A DNA stretch of 21,938 nt from JBKPCD01 sp046727175 (GTDB taxonomy: Bacteria; Acidobacteriota; Vicinamibacteria; Vicinamibacterales; 2-12-FULL-66-21). The stretch is from contig JBKPCD010000303.1 of NCBI GenBank assembly GCA_046727175.1, forward strand, positions 1 to 21,938, in the 5' to 3' direction. A program made the position numbers and the translations under genes. Within the stretch, counting starts at the first letter, position 1, and every line of letters begins with the position of its first letter. The notes under the pieces were generated by a model. The model did not search any database and was not told where the DNA came from. It was given only the letters and a program-made list of their open reading frames with translations. Positions 1-7,741 of this stretch are shown piece after piece.

Positions 1-860
1 GCGACCATTTGCAGCTTCAGAGTGCGGAAGCGCAAGGTTGGGTGCGTCTCTCACCCGACGGGCGGCGACTGGCGCGGCAGCGAATTGTCGATGGACCGGA
101 GAACCCGGATATCTGGGTGGATGATCTCGATCGCGGTACCCGTCTGCGAATTTCGTCGGCTCCAACTCCGGACATCTATCCGGTGTGGTCTCCAGATGGC
201 AACCGACTGGCGTACGTCTCGGGGAATCCGCCAGGTCGACCCGGAGAGCGCGTCATCAGCATCGCTGCCGCTGATGGATCTGGAGTCGTCGAGACGTTCG
301 GCTGTCCGGGTGACCCAGACACCTACTGCGAGCCGACCGACTGGTTGGGCGATCGTCTGTTCGTGACCGTTCGCACCGCGCGCGGGGGTGACATTTGGAG
401 CGTGGCGGCCGACAAGAGTCACGCCGCGGAGCCGTTGCTGGCCGAGCCCTACAGCGAGCGCGACGGGCGCGTATCGCCCGACGGCCGCTGGATAGCGTAC
501 GTCTCCGATGAATCCGGGCGACCTGAGGTCTCCGTGCGGAGCCTCGTCGGCTCAGCGAGGCGCATCGTGCTCTCACCGGATGGCGGCAACCAACCGGTTT
601 GGCGCAAGGACGGCAGCGAGCTCTTCTTCGTCGACCCCGAAGGCCGGCTTCGCGCTCTCCCAGCGAGTCGGACGAACACGCTTGACTCGACGTTCGGACT
701 GCCGGTGGTGCTTCCGATTCCACCGATCGGGTTCGGACATTGGGGAACCCAGTACGACGTCTCCCCGGACGGTCGCCGCGTTTATTTTATGCAGCGCAAT
801 CGGGATGCACCGCCGAGCAGCGTCACCGTCGTTCTCGGTTGGCGATCCTTGCTGAAGTGA
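1..860 (+). CDS. C-terminal part of a TolB-like beta-propeller protein (5' end outside window)
   Basis: The reading frame is open from the first bases, so this is the 3' portion of a longer gene; the first possible in-window start (TTG at 9) is probably not real. The protein holds several PD40/WD40-like blades, seen as repeated LSPDGRRLA, WSPDGNRLAY, VSPDGRWIAY and VSPDGRRVYF motifs, each a beta strand with the SPDG turn typical of TolB and DPP-IV N-terminal propellers. It ends in VVLGWRSLLK. From family knowledge, acidobacterial Ser/Thr protein kinases and winged-helix regulators that carry such a propeller often end in a similar VVLNW-type tail, so the missing N-terminus may be a kinase or DNA-binding domain; this is inference. 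A free-standing periplasmic propeller is the alternative. It converges on the small membrane protein gene that ends at 987. Confidence 0.8.
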   Translation, partial: DHLQLQSAEAQGWVRLSPDGRRLARQRIVDGPENPDIWVDDLDRGTRLRISSAPTPDIYPVWSPDGNRLAYVSGNPPGRPGERVISIAAADGSGVVETFGCPGDPDTYCEPTDWLGDRLFVTVRTARGGDIWSVAADKSHAAEPLLAEPYSERDGRVSPDGRWIAYVSDESGRPEVSVRSLVGSARRIVLSPDGGNQPVWRKDGSELFFVDPEGRLRALPASRTNTLDSTFGLPVVLPIPPIGFGHWGTQYDVSPDGRRVYFMQRNRDAPPSSVTVVLGWRSLLK

Positions 861-986
861 GCGGCGTTCGACTTCCGCGCGCGCATTTGATCCGACCCGT
901 ACACCGGTTCGATCCGTTCTCAGGATGGGTATGCCGTCCTCGGCACTCTCGCTTCTGACTTCGAACTTCCAGGTGATGGTGGAGCC

Positions 987-1280
987 TCAGAGGCCGCCGA
1001 GAATCAGAATCCAGGGACCGATCGCGACGATCGCGTAGAAGATCGTCAGTGCCGTGAGGGTGCGGTGGACGCCGCGCGCGTAGAGCAGCACGCCGCATGC
1101 TGCGGCGAGCATCTTCGCGCCGAGCAGCGTCGGCGCCGGGCCGACGAGCGTCATCCACGTCGCGAGCAGCATGTTGCCTTCGGCCGCGATGCCATCGGAG
1201 CGAACCGCCACGTACGTGAAGATCCCGCCGCACGCCTGTGCCAGGAGGAACAACCCGAGGACCATGCGCGACGCCGTCAT
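987..1280 (-). CDS. Small integral membrane protein, possibly DUF5658-like
   Basis: A 97-residue protein starting at ATG 1280 and ending with TGA at 987. It is strongly hydrophobic, with three likely membrane segments: about residues 5-25 (LGLFLLAQACGGIFTYVAV), 36-62 (MLLATWMTLVGPAPTLLGAK and onwards) and 74-97 (LTALTIFYAIVAIGPWILIL). The size and the layout, a first helix, an alanine/glycine-rich middle helix and a last helix ending at the C-terminus, recall the DUF5658 family of short bacterial membrane proteins, but no diagnostic motif confirms this. No clear Shine-Dalgarno sequence precedes the start. It stands alone on the minus strand, convergent with the propeller gene. The function is unknown. 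Confidence 0.6.
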   Translation of the reverse strand: MTASRMVLGLFLLAQACGGIFTYVAVRSDGIAAEGNMLLATWMTLVGPAPTLLGAKMLAAACGVLLYARGVHRTLTALTIFYAIVAIGPWILILGGL

Positions 1281-1891
1281 GCGCGGAACGAACTGCTTTC
1301 CGTAAGCCGCTGCTGGGCTGGTCCAATCTTCTTCTCGATCAAGTCAGCCGACCAGGAATCTGGGAAACGATCAAGCCGAACTGGCCTTCGTCGAATGGGA
1401 TTGGTCGACGTCGGTGCTGACCACTGAATACGCGAGTGACGCGTTGAGTGACGCATTCCGCTCAGCGACGGCAGAAGTCGACGAAAGGCTTCAAGCAACG
1501 GCAAATGAACACAAAGGCTTAAATCGTGGTGCAGCCGACGCTGACTCGTTACTTGTTCTCCTTGTTCGACTTGACGGAGTCATCCGAAAAGACTCCCTTC
1601 CTCTCCGCCATCCGACCATGAAACATCCGAACCAGCGACGATTGACCTCGCAGCATCTCCCAGTCCCAATCGTTGATGGAGGCGGCGTGCACGGATTCGC
1701 GCGGACTTTAAGAGATGTTTCTCGGCTAAGGCGAGCTCTTCATCCAAGCTTATCCGAGGGACGCCGTGCCCCCGATCCCCTTACACGCTCGCTCGCGGGC
1801 ACCCCCAAGCCCCCCGTCCGCTCGCGTCTCTCGTTCGCTTCGCTCTCTCGCCTCCCCTCGCGGCGACGCCGTGTAGTGTACGCTGGCGGTC
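1281..1891. other. Gene-poor 611-bp intergenic stretch
   Basis: I see no credible gene here. The only long open frame (GTG-type start at 1414, running into the next gene) has no recognisable domain and a low-complexity Arg/Ser/Pro-rich second half. Visible items are a tandem GAGTGACGC at 1434-1442 and 1446-1454, and a C-rich, G-poor tract at 1772-1868 made of TCGCTC and CTCGCG-type words. The region should contain the promoters of the minus-strand membrane protein gene and of the plus-strand gene at 1892; only the latter has a plausible -10 box. Confidence 0.6.
1879..1884 (+). promoter_or_regulatory. Candidate -10 box for a leaderless transcript of the 1892 gene
   Basis: TACGCT (TANNNT pattern) ends 7 nt before the ATG at 1892, and no Shine-Dalgarno sequence lies between them. 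That spacing would put the transcription start at or next to the A of the start codon. No convincing -35 box is visible. Confidence 0.3.
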
Positions 1892-3064
1892 ATGCGGGGA
1901 TCGATCTGCCTCGGGGCCCTCGTCATTGGAGGCGCCGCGGCGCTGACCGGTGTCGTGCTCTGGGTTGCTCCGCATCCACCAGCGCCGCGCTACGTTCTCG
2001 ATTTTCAGCGGTACAGCTTCGGTGTCGCGCCGGGTGAATTCGATTACGACGCCACCGGCTCGCACGGCCCGGCGCTGGCCGCGGGCCGCCCGATGTGGCG
2101 GACCTACATCGATCTCTTCGCTCCTTCGCCCAAGCTCGCCCTCATCCAGGCCTCGGCGGTGCCCCGTCTCGACCACTTTCCCATCGCGCTGCTGCGTGAG
2201 ATCTCCGCAGCTAATCTCATGCTGTTCACCTACATCAAGCCGATGGGGGGCGATCTGCGGCAGAGCGCCGGTCTGATCTGGCGCGCTCGCGACCGCGACA
2301 ACTACTACGCCGCGCTCCTCGACGCCCGCGAGAGCCGGCTGCTCGTCCTGAAGATGATTCGAGGCCGCCCGCAGGAGATTGCTACTGCGCCCGCCCCAAT
2401 GGAGGTGGAGTTTCAGCGCAGCACGCCAAGCCCTACACGAGGCTGGTACACGCTCCGCGTCGAGTCGATCGATGACCGGATTCGGGTCTGGGTACAGGGA
2501 GAGCGGAAGCTCTCCATTCGAGACAGCACGCTCCATTATGCTGGCCGTGTCGGACTGATCACTCACGCTGACTCTGTGGCGCTCTTCGACAACTTTGAAG
2601 TGCAGACGGGCCGGCGCGGCTTCATCGTCCCGAATCCGCCGTCCCGGCCCGAGCCGACACCGGCGCCGACGTTGCACGTCGCCGAGGTCGTGCCCACCGA
2701 TGCGCTCTACCGGAGGCCGGCGCGTGCCTTCAGCTCCGGAGATGTCTACTGGCGCGTATTGATTCGCGACTCGCACGACAACCCTGTACCCGCCGCACGC
2801 GTCCAAGTGGACGTCGTCGGGCCGGACGGCACCGTTCACGCGCGGCCCGCGACAATGACCGGAAGCGATGGTCTCGCGCTGTTTCGGTACTCACTCCGGG
2901 AGCACGAACACGCAGGCGTATTCATGGTCAGGGTGAATGATGTGTCACACGCTGATCGCGACGACGCGCGGTACGATGCCGCGACGAATGTTGCGTCGTC
3001 GGCGACGTTCCTGGTGAGCACGGAAGCAGGGACGGGAGGCCGAAACGGCGGCGAATCGCGTTGA
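1892..3064 (+). CDS. Membrane-anchored protein with a lectin-like domain and an Ig-like domain
   Basis: A 390-residue protein. Residues about 7-26 form one hydrophobic N-terminal segment (signal anchor or uncleaved signal peptide), so the rest is probably outside the cytoplasm. Residues about 35-240 look like a concanavalin A/LamG-type jelly-roll, as in DUF1080 proteins: WRARDRDNYYAALLDARE, then WYTLRVESIDDRIRVWVQGE, then a closing strand with ALFDNFEV. A proline-rich linker (about 247-260) leads to a C-terminal Ig-like fold (about 285-350, PVPAARVQVDVVGPDG, then GLALFRY), of the kind used in adhesins and in carbohydrate-active enzymes. No catalytic motif is visible, so sugar binding or surface structure is more likely than catalysis. 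The start is ATG 1892, with no Shine-Dalgarno sequence. It is followed 101 nt later by the beta-helix gene on the same strand. Confidence 0.7.
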   Translation: MRGSICLGALVIGGAAALTGVVLWVAPHPPAPRYVLDFQRYSFGVAPGEFDYDATGSHGPALAAGRPMWRTYIDLFAPSPKLALIQASAVPRLDHFPIALLREISAANLMLFTYIKPMGGDLRQSAGLIWRARDRDNYYAALLDARESRLLVLKMIRGRPQEIATAPAPMEVEFQRSTPSPTRGWYTLRVESIDDRIRVWVQGERKLSIRDSTLHYAGRVGLITHADSVALFDNFEVQTGRRGFIVPNPPSRPEPTPAPTLHVAEVVPTDALYRRPARAFSSGDVYWRVLIRDSHDNPVPAARVQVDVVGPDGTVHARPATMTGSDGLALFRYSLREHEHAGVFMVRVNDVSHADRDDARYDAATNVASSATFLVSTEAGTGGRNGGESR

Positions 3065-3080
3065 AGCTCAACCTGAACTG

Positions 3081-3103
3081 ACGCGCCAAGCTCCTCCGCG
3101 CGT
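3081..3103 (+). terminator. Weak hairpin after the lectin-like gene
   Basis: ACGCGC (3081-3086) pairs with GCGCGT (3098-3103) across an 11-nt loop, 16 nt after the stop codon. There is no proper T tract, only GGGTTTGGG after it, so terminator function is a weak inference. Confidence 0.25.
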
Positions 3104-3165
3104 GGGTTTGGGCTTCTGCGGGCCTTGAACTCGGGTGGATAATGGCGCTCTTGAGGGAGGGTGGG

Positions 3166-4728
3166 ATGAGAGGGATGAGGCCGGCTCTGGCGATCGTCGT
3201 CTGGTTGCTTCCCGTCTGCGCGCATGCCACCACGTACTATCTCGATTGCGCTGCCGGCAGCGACAGCAACAACGGCACGACCCCGACTACCGCCTGGCGC
3301 TCGATCGGTCGAGCCAATCAGATGGTGTATCAGGCCGGTGATGCGATCCTGCTCAAGCGGGCATGCGCATGGAACGAGCCCGGCTTCAAGGCAGATGGCA
3401 ACGGAACGGTGTCGGCGCCGATCACGCTTGGCGACTATGGCAGCGGCACGCTCCCCCAGATAGTCGGCGTGGGCGAGCACGAGCCGGCGGTCCTGCTCCA
3501 GAACGTGCAGAACTGGATCGTGCGCAACCTCGATCTCACGCAGGACGGTCAAGCGCCGCAAGGAATCAACGATAGCGGCAAAGACGTGGACGCCAACTCC
3601 GACGAGTACATGAGGGCGGTCGTTCACATTCTGGCGCTTGGTCCTCCCGGCGTCCGGAACTGCGGCGAACCGTGCACGGTCAGGAACATTCGCCTCGAAA
3701 ATCTGACGGTGCACGACGGGTCGTGGAACGGCATCTACTCGGGAGCCGGCTATTACCAGCTCGGGACGGACACGTACGGATACGTCGACAATGTCGTGAT
3801 TGCGAACGTCGAGAGCTGGAATCACCACAAGTCGGGGATCGATTTCACGTCGACGTACCACAAGACGCGAATCTACCCCACGACCAATGTGCAGGTGATC
3901 GGTTCGTCCCTGCACGACAATGGCGCAGACGGCGTGGTCATGGGACCTGTCCGACACGGTCTCATCGATGGGAACGAATGTGCGTTCAACGGGCGCCTGC
4001 GCGACGCACGCCTCGGCTGCTGGACGTGGGATTCCGAAGACACGACGATCCAGTTCAACGAGTCGCATCACAACATGACGCCCGAGAACGGCAGCGGCGC
4101 ACGAGATGGTGGAGGATTCGACTGCGATCTGGGATCCGAGGACTGCCTGATAGCCTACAACTGGTCGCACGACAACGCGGGGGAGGGCTTTCTCTTGATG
4201 CAGTGGCCAATCGGCTACGGCTTCCAGCGAGGCGACAGCCACAACATCCACATGCGCTACAACATCGGCGAGCGCGACGCGAAGAAGCTCGCCGGCGCGA
4301 TCGAGATCTTCGGCGGCCCCAATCCCGTGTTCATCCACAACAACACGATCTACTACGAGCCGAACCGCCTCTCGGGCTCGGTCATGTTCGAGAAGGAGGG
4401 CGGCGTGCTCACGAGCAGCACGTGGGCCAGGTCCGGAACACCGACGGTCTTCGTCTATAACAACATCTTCATCGCAAACGGCACGGTCAATCCCGCGGCG
4501 GTTAGCAACCTCGTTCGCAACGATGCCGCCAAGGGCACCTTCTCGTTCGACAACAACCTGTGGTGGCGGGTCGAAGGCGGCGTGCGATTTCAGTGGGGCA
4601 ACTCGATCATGACGACCTTCACTGCATGGCGGAATAGAGGATTCGATCCGAACGGCATGAATCTCGAACCCATGGTGATCGGGCCACTCGGAGGAGGTCC
4701 TGCGGCGTACGCGCTTCTGCCCTCGTAG
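3166..4728 (+). CDS. Secreted right-handed parallel beta-helix protein, cut short by an in-frame TAG
   Basis: I chose ATG 3166 because GAGGGAGGG lies just upstream and the next residues form a signal peptide (MRGMRPALAIVVWLLPVCAHA, cleavage near AHA); ATG 3142 is in frame but poorer. The mature N-terminus (YYLDCAAGSDSNNGTTPTTAW) is the typical opening of secreted pectate-lyase-like beta-helix proteins. The body has regularly spaced coil repeats such as VQVIGSSLHDNGADGVVMG, IQFNESHHN, CLIAYNWSHDNAGEGFLLM and VFIHNNTIYYE. Such folds act as polysaccharide lyases, epimerases or surface proteins, and the substrate cannot be read here. The frame stops at TAG 4726-4728 after LLPS, but continues in the same frame with PAIDKG and the usual family ending DIGAVE (see next entry). 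The product would therefore lack about 38 residues. Confidence 0.8.
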   Translation: MRGMRPALAIVVWLLPVCAHATTYYLDCAAGSDSNNGTTPTTAWRSIGRANQMVYQAGDAILLKRACAWNEPGFKADGNGTVSAPITLGDYGSGTLPQIVGVGEHEPAVLLQNVQNWIVRNLDLTQDGQAPQGINDSGKDVDANSDEYMRAVVHILALGPPGVRNCGEPCTVRNIRLENLTVHDGSWNGIYSGAGYYQLGTDTYGYVDNVVIANVESWNHHKSGIDFTSTYHKTRIYPTTNVQVIGSSLHDNGADGVVMGPVRHGLIDGNECAFNGRLRDARLGCWTWDSEDTTIQFNESHHNMTPENGSGARDGGGFDCDLGSEDCLIAYNWSHDNAGEGFLLMQWPIGYGFQRGDSHNIHMRYNIGERDAKKLAGAIEIFGGPNPVFIHNNTIYYEPNRLSGSVMFEKEGGVLTSSTWARSGTPTVFVYNNIFIANGTVNPAAVSNLVRNDAAKGTFSFDNNLWWRVEGGVRFQWGNSIMTTFTAWRNRGFDPNGMNLEPMVIGPLGGGPAAYALLPS

Positions 4729-4842
4729 CCTGCAATCGACAAAGGGAGGGTCGTCACCGGCACGCTGCGTGGGATGGGCACGCGGGACTACATCGGGACC
4801 CCGATCCCGCAGGGCGTCGCCCACGACATCGGCGCGGTCGAG
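4729..4842 (+). pseudogene. Orphaned C-terminal tail of the beta-helix gene
   Basis: Reading on in the same frame past TAG 4726-4728 gives 38 codons beginning PAIDKGRVV and ending YIGTPIPQGVAHDIGAVE. The pattern SPAID, then D-Y-x-G-x-P-x-P-x-G, then DIGA-x-E is the usual end of secreted beta-helix proteins with this N-terminus (family knowledge). LPS-stop-PAID would become LPSSPAID by a single base change (TAG to TCG), with no frame shift. This is direct evidence that the upstream stop is a nonsense mutation, a sequencing error or a suppressed codon. Confidence 0.75.
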
Positions 4843-4878
4843 CGGCCTAGCTCTCCTTCCGGCGAGATTTGCTCGACC

Positions 4879-4901
4879 GAGTTTTCGGACATTACGCCGT
4901 C
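4879..4901. repeat. Left copy of a 23-bp imperfect direct repeat
   Basis: This copy shares the 13-mer GAGTTTTCGGACA with 5265-5287, and 20 of 23 positions match overall. The two copies bound the decayed transposase fragment. They are direct, not inverted. Confidence 0.7.
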
Positions 4902-4920
4902 GGGAATTGTTCCCTATGGA

Positions 4921-5235
4921 CCGAGCCTCAGCCTGAGTGCTCGGCCGTCCAGGACCGCGTCTCGAGTACGTCCACTTCCTCGCGATTAGCTGCCGGTTGC
5001 CAGCGGAGAATCGTGTCCGGCGTGACAACCGTCGCGACTTGCGCCAGAAGCCGCCGGCCGAGCGGCGCACCGAGGCGCGCCAACCGTCGCCGTTGGTGGT
5101 CGGTGAATCGGATCCGTGAGGTGCGCAGCGGCGCCTTGAGTCGCGGTTCTCTTCGCGCAGGTATTGGATGATCGCGTGCTGATCGCGCTCAAGCCAGCCG
5201 AGAAGCAACGCCACGAACAGGTGCACCGGAACCAC
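4921..5235 (-). pseudogene. Decayed N-terminus of a DDE-type integrase/transposase
   Basis: Three reading frames on the minus strand join into one recognisable sequence. From 5235: LLLGWLERDQHAIIQYLREENR. After a one-base slip near 5130: LKAPLRTSRIRFTDHQRRR and onwards to TVVTPDTILRW. After a second slip near 5000: RQLIARKWTYSRRGPGRPS. This matches the N-terminal helix-turn-helix half of a transposase family common in Acidobacteria and Planctomycetes (recalled, not searched), in which TPDTILRWHR and LVARKWDY are typical. The catalytic DDE half is missing, since homology stops near 4925. It is therefore a dead fragment with two frameshifts and a large 3' deletion. It sits immediately behind the broken beta-helix gene and between two direct repeats. 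Confidence 0.75.
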
Positions 5236-5264
5236 AGCGCCGAGCTACGTCAACTCGGTCGGCG

Positions 5265-5287
5265 GAGTTTTCGGACACTAAGCGGTC
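5265..5287. repeat. Right copy of the 23-bp imperfect direct repeat
   Basis: The 13-mer GAGTTTTCGGACA is at 5265-5277, followed by CTAAGCGGTC where the left copy has TTACGCCGTC. It lies just upstream of the transposase fragment start, while the left copy lies just past its end. Confidence 0.7.
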
Positions 5288-5340
5288 AGTTTGCCGATCG
5301 CCTCCGCGCAAATTGCGTGCGGGCGATCGAACGCGAGTGA

Positions 5341-7125
5341 TCACTGGACGGAAGCGGGAATGAGGTTGACTTCCAGGGTCAGCTTGGATGACTCGACGAT
5401 CCGCGCACGCTGACCCAAGTGCTCGAACCGGCGCACGAAGTCCGAATCGAAGTATGCGAAAGGCTCGATCGCTTCCCACGCAAAGACTTTGTACTCACCC
5501 GTCGCAATCCCTCGGATGGAGAAACGGCCGCGCTGGTCTGTGGTGGCCGTCCGATAAAGATCGATTCGACCTCGGTTCGCGTCCGGAACGAGCACGGCTT
5601 GAACGCCGGAAACGGGCTGACGACGATCGTCGACGACGACCCCGTCGATGCGGCCGCCTTTGGAGCTGAGCACGACATTCAACGTGCCGGCGACGGCACC
5701 TGTGACAACCAGCGGCCGATCGAGCACGTCGACCTGCTCCAACTGCGCCTCCTTGACGTAGTAGTCCGCGGGCAGCGGCTGCGCCATCACGAAGTACTCT
5801 CCGGGCACCACATTCTCGGCTGTGAACGCACCATCCTCTCTCATGCGCTGCCCGCGCGCGGGATTCATCAGCATTCCCGGTGTGGCGGGTCTCAGAGTCA
5901 CTTGAATACGATCGACGCTCCCGACCGCGGCCAACGTTCCCCCTTCGACGCTCAGACGGCCACGTATCGTCACCCCTGAACCGAGCGACAGCACGAGATT
6001 GTCGACATCCGAACTGACATCAACTGCGACTTGGGATGTCTGCCGATCGCCGAAGACAGCGTCCAGAAAGAAGTCGGACACCTGGCGACCCGCAGCGCTT
6101 GCCGGGAGTACTGTATCCGCCGAATTTCCCGACACGATCGCGCGAACCCAATACGCGCCAGGTGGGACATCGCCGAGGTCGAAGGTTCCGTCTGCCGGGT
6201 TGTAGGCGGGAGCAATGCCGAGGATAGTAGGCGCCGCCGCCGGCCCGCGTCGCACGATCGAAACGGAGGCCGCCCTGGGCGGCAGCCCCGTGCTCGGATC
6301 GATCACGCGGCCCCTCAGATGAAACAAGTCTTGTTGAGGGATGAGGATATCGGCGTTTACGTCGGCGCCGGCATGAACCTCGATGACGGATGCCTGCGTC
6401 ACATCGATCGTTCCGGGATAGAACGTGGTTGGATAGGGCCGCTCGACGGTCTCATTTGGGCTGCTCGAACCGATCAGAATCACAGACGCATGCGCAGACG
6501 CGGCTGGATTGACGCTCAGGTAATAGCGTCCTGGAGTGACCCAGTACACTCGGTACTCTCCGCGATCGTTCGTTCGATCGCTGCCGACCGCTTGAAAGAT
6601 CCTTTGCCCCGCCTGGTTGTAGCCGACCCTCAGCAGTTGAACCTGGCAGCCCGCCAAGGGCTCGCCGGCGGGATCTTTCACCACTCCGCTCAGGTTGCCC
6701 GCCGGTAGCAGTTGGAATGCAATCTCTTTAATCGTCTGACCCGCGTCGAGCGTGAGGATTCTCCCCTGTCCGCCCAACAGCCGCTGGCCGTACTCCTGGC
6801 GCACGTATCCATTGCGAGCCGCTGCAATCCGGTATGACCCGGCTTCCACGTTCGCGAAGATAAAGCGCCCACTGCTGTCGGTCTTCACCGATGGGTGGAA
6901 CGCGCGAAAGAGGTCTCGACCGGTCACCCGTTCGGCAGCCGACGCCGCACCGGCGCCTCCCGTTTGCGTTGCGATCAGCGTCACCTGCGCTTTCGCAAGA
7001 GGCTCACCGGTCCCCGCTCGCACTACGATGCCTTCGATCGTAGCTTTCGCGTAATTCTGTTGTTCCGAGTGAATGAACGGCGACGGCAGGAGGAGCACGA
7101 ACGCTCCGATCGTCGCGAGTTTCAT
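5341..7125 (-). CDS. Secreted carboxypeptidase-regulatory-like (Cna-B-type) repeat protein
   Basis: A 594-residue protein from ATG 7125; the frame is open further upstream, but a signal peptide begins at this Met (MKLATIGAFVLLLPSPFIHS). It contains at least four transthyretin-like beta-sandwich repeats: about residues 28-105 (IEGIVVRAGTGEPLAKAQVTL to GRFIFANVEAGSYRIAA), 144-205 (LSGVVKDPAGEPLAGCQVQL to GEYRVYWVTPGRYYLSV), 269-330 (LRGRVIDPSTGLPPRAASVSI to LGDVPPGAYWVRA) and 492-550 (IDGVVVDDRRQPVSGVQAVL to GRFSIRGIATGEYKVFAWE), with a further related stretch at 387-448. No peptidase active site is present; in this family the domains alone are found in very many acidobacterial exported proteins. 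The role is probably extracellular binding or scaffolding. It lies 89 nt behind another secreted protein gene on the same strand, possibly co-transcribed. Confidence 0.8.
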   Translation of the reverse strand: MKLATIGAFVLLLPSPFIHSEQQNYAKATIEGIVVRAGTGEPLAKAQVTLIATQTGGAGAASAAERVTGRDLFRAFHPSVKTDSSGRFIFANVEAGSYRIAAARNGYVRQEYGQRLLGGQGRILTLDAGQTIKEIAFQLLPAGNLSGVVKDPAGEPLAGCQVQLLRVGYNQAGQRIFQAVGSDRTNDRGEYRVYWVTPGRYYLSVNPAASAHASVILIGSSSPNETVERPYPTTFYPGTIDVTQASVIEVHAGADVNADILIPQQDLFHLRGRVIDPSTGLPPRAASVSIVRRGPAAAPTILGIAPAYNPADGTFDLGDVPPGAYWVRAIVSGNSADTVLPASAAGRQVSDFFLDAVFGDRQTSQVAVDVSSDVDNLVLSLGSGVTIRGRLSVEGGTLAAVGSVDRIQVTLRPATPGMLMNPARGQRMREDGAFTAENVVPGEYFVMAQPLPADYYVKEAQLEQVDVLDRPLVVTGAVAGTLNVVLSSKGGRIDGVVVDDRRQPVSGVQAVLVPDANRGRIDLYRTATTDQRGRFSIRGIATGEYKVFAWEAIEPFAYFDSDFVRRFEHLGQRARIVESSKLTLEVNLIPASVQ

Positions 7126-7214
7126 ATCGATCTGCTGGCTAGGAACCGGGAACTCGAAGGACGGCTCTCGCTCCCTTGCCGAAGGATGCGAGAGCCACCG
7201 GTCGGGGCTTAGGA

Positions 7215-7625
7215 CTACGGGTTTAGATTGTGACAGTTCGCGTGAGCCGCGAAATCCGGGTCGGGCACGACCAGCGGGCTCAGGACCAGGGCGACTCCAG
7301 GTCCAGCACCGTTGGGAATTACCTCGTCGTGCCCTGCCGATTTGAACTTCGAAGCAGGAATCGTGGGATCGAAATGGATCACCACCTTTGTTGGATCCGA
7401 CGAGTCGATGGACGTAATGAATCCCGTCGCCATCAGCGCTCTGATGAACGCTTTCGAATCGGGACTGGACTGGGCAGGCGGCTGCACTTCTTCGCCACCC
7501 GCGCGGCACATCGCGGCGATGATTTCATGGATGAACGCCTCAGCCGGCCTCGGTGTGACCAGATTCAAAAACAGCGCGACAAACAGGGCTATCGCGCCTG
7601 CCGCCGCCAAGTTCCTGGTGCGCAT
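7215..7625 (-). CDS. Hypothetical secreted protein
   Basis: A 136-residue product from ATG 7625. GGAGG with a 7-9 nt spacer precedes this ATG, which makes it better than the in-frame TTG at 7631. Residues 1-26 are a clear signal peptide (MRTRNLAAAGAIALFVALFLN, then PRPAEA), with probable cleavage after AEA. The mature part has only two cysteines (in AAMCRAGGE and in HANCHNLNP), a stretch resembling a small alpha/beta fold, and no motif I recognise. It is followed on the same strand by the carboxypeptidase-regulatory-like gene, so the two may form one export-related unit. Function unknown. Confidence 0.6.
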   Translation of the reverse strand: MRTRNLAAAGAIALFVALFLNLVTPRPAEAFIHEIIAAMCRAGGEEVQPPAQSSPDSKAFIRALMATGFITSIDSSDPTKVVIHFDPTIPASKFKSAGHDEVIPNGAGPGVALVLSPLVVPDPDFAAHANCHNLNP

Positions 7626-7643
7626 ATCCAATACCTCCGGTTT

Positions 7644-7739
7644 TTGCTGGGTTTCGATGGTGGCGAGCTTACTCCAGTTGGCTGCGAGCGATCAACGACT
7701 CTTGGGAATGGGCCGACGGCTTCGTAATTGCTGGGTTTC
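7644..7739. repeat. Pair of 12-bp direct repeats upstream of the small secreted gene
   Basis: TTGCTGGGTTTC occurs at 7644-7655 and again at 7728-7739, inside the 116-bp gap between serS and the secreted protein gene. The copies are exact and 84 bp apart. They could be regulatory sites or traces of an excised segment; no further support. Confidence 0.4.
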
Positions 7740-7741
7740 AC

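Noticed and set aside
880..945. Possible tRNA, because of GGTTCGATCC near 907-916
   Set aside because: The flanking bases do not form a T stem and no acceptor or anticodon arm can be paired on either strand.
1414..2037. 207-codon plus-strand frame before the lectin-like gene
   Set aside because: No domain, low-complexity second half, and it overlaps the start of a better-supported gene by about 145 bp in another frame.
2836..5235. 799-codon open frame on the minus strand across the beta-helix gene
   Set aside because: It is antisense to a gene with clear signal peptide and fold motifs, and is rich in Arg/Val/Asp as expected from the complement of GC-rich codons. Only its first ~110 codons contain real homology (the transposase fragment).
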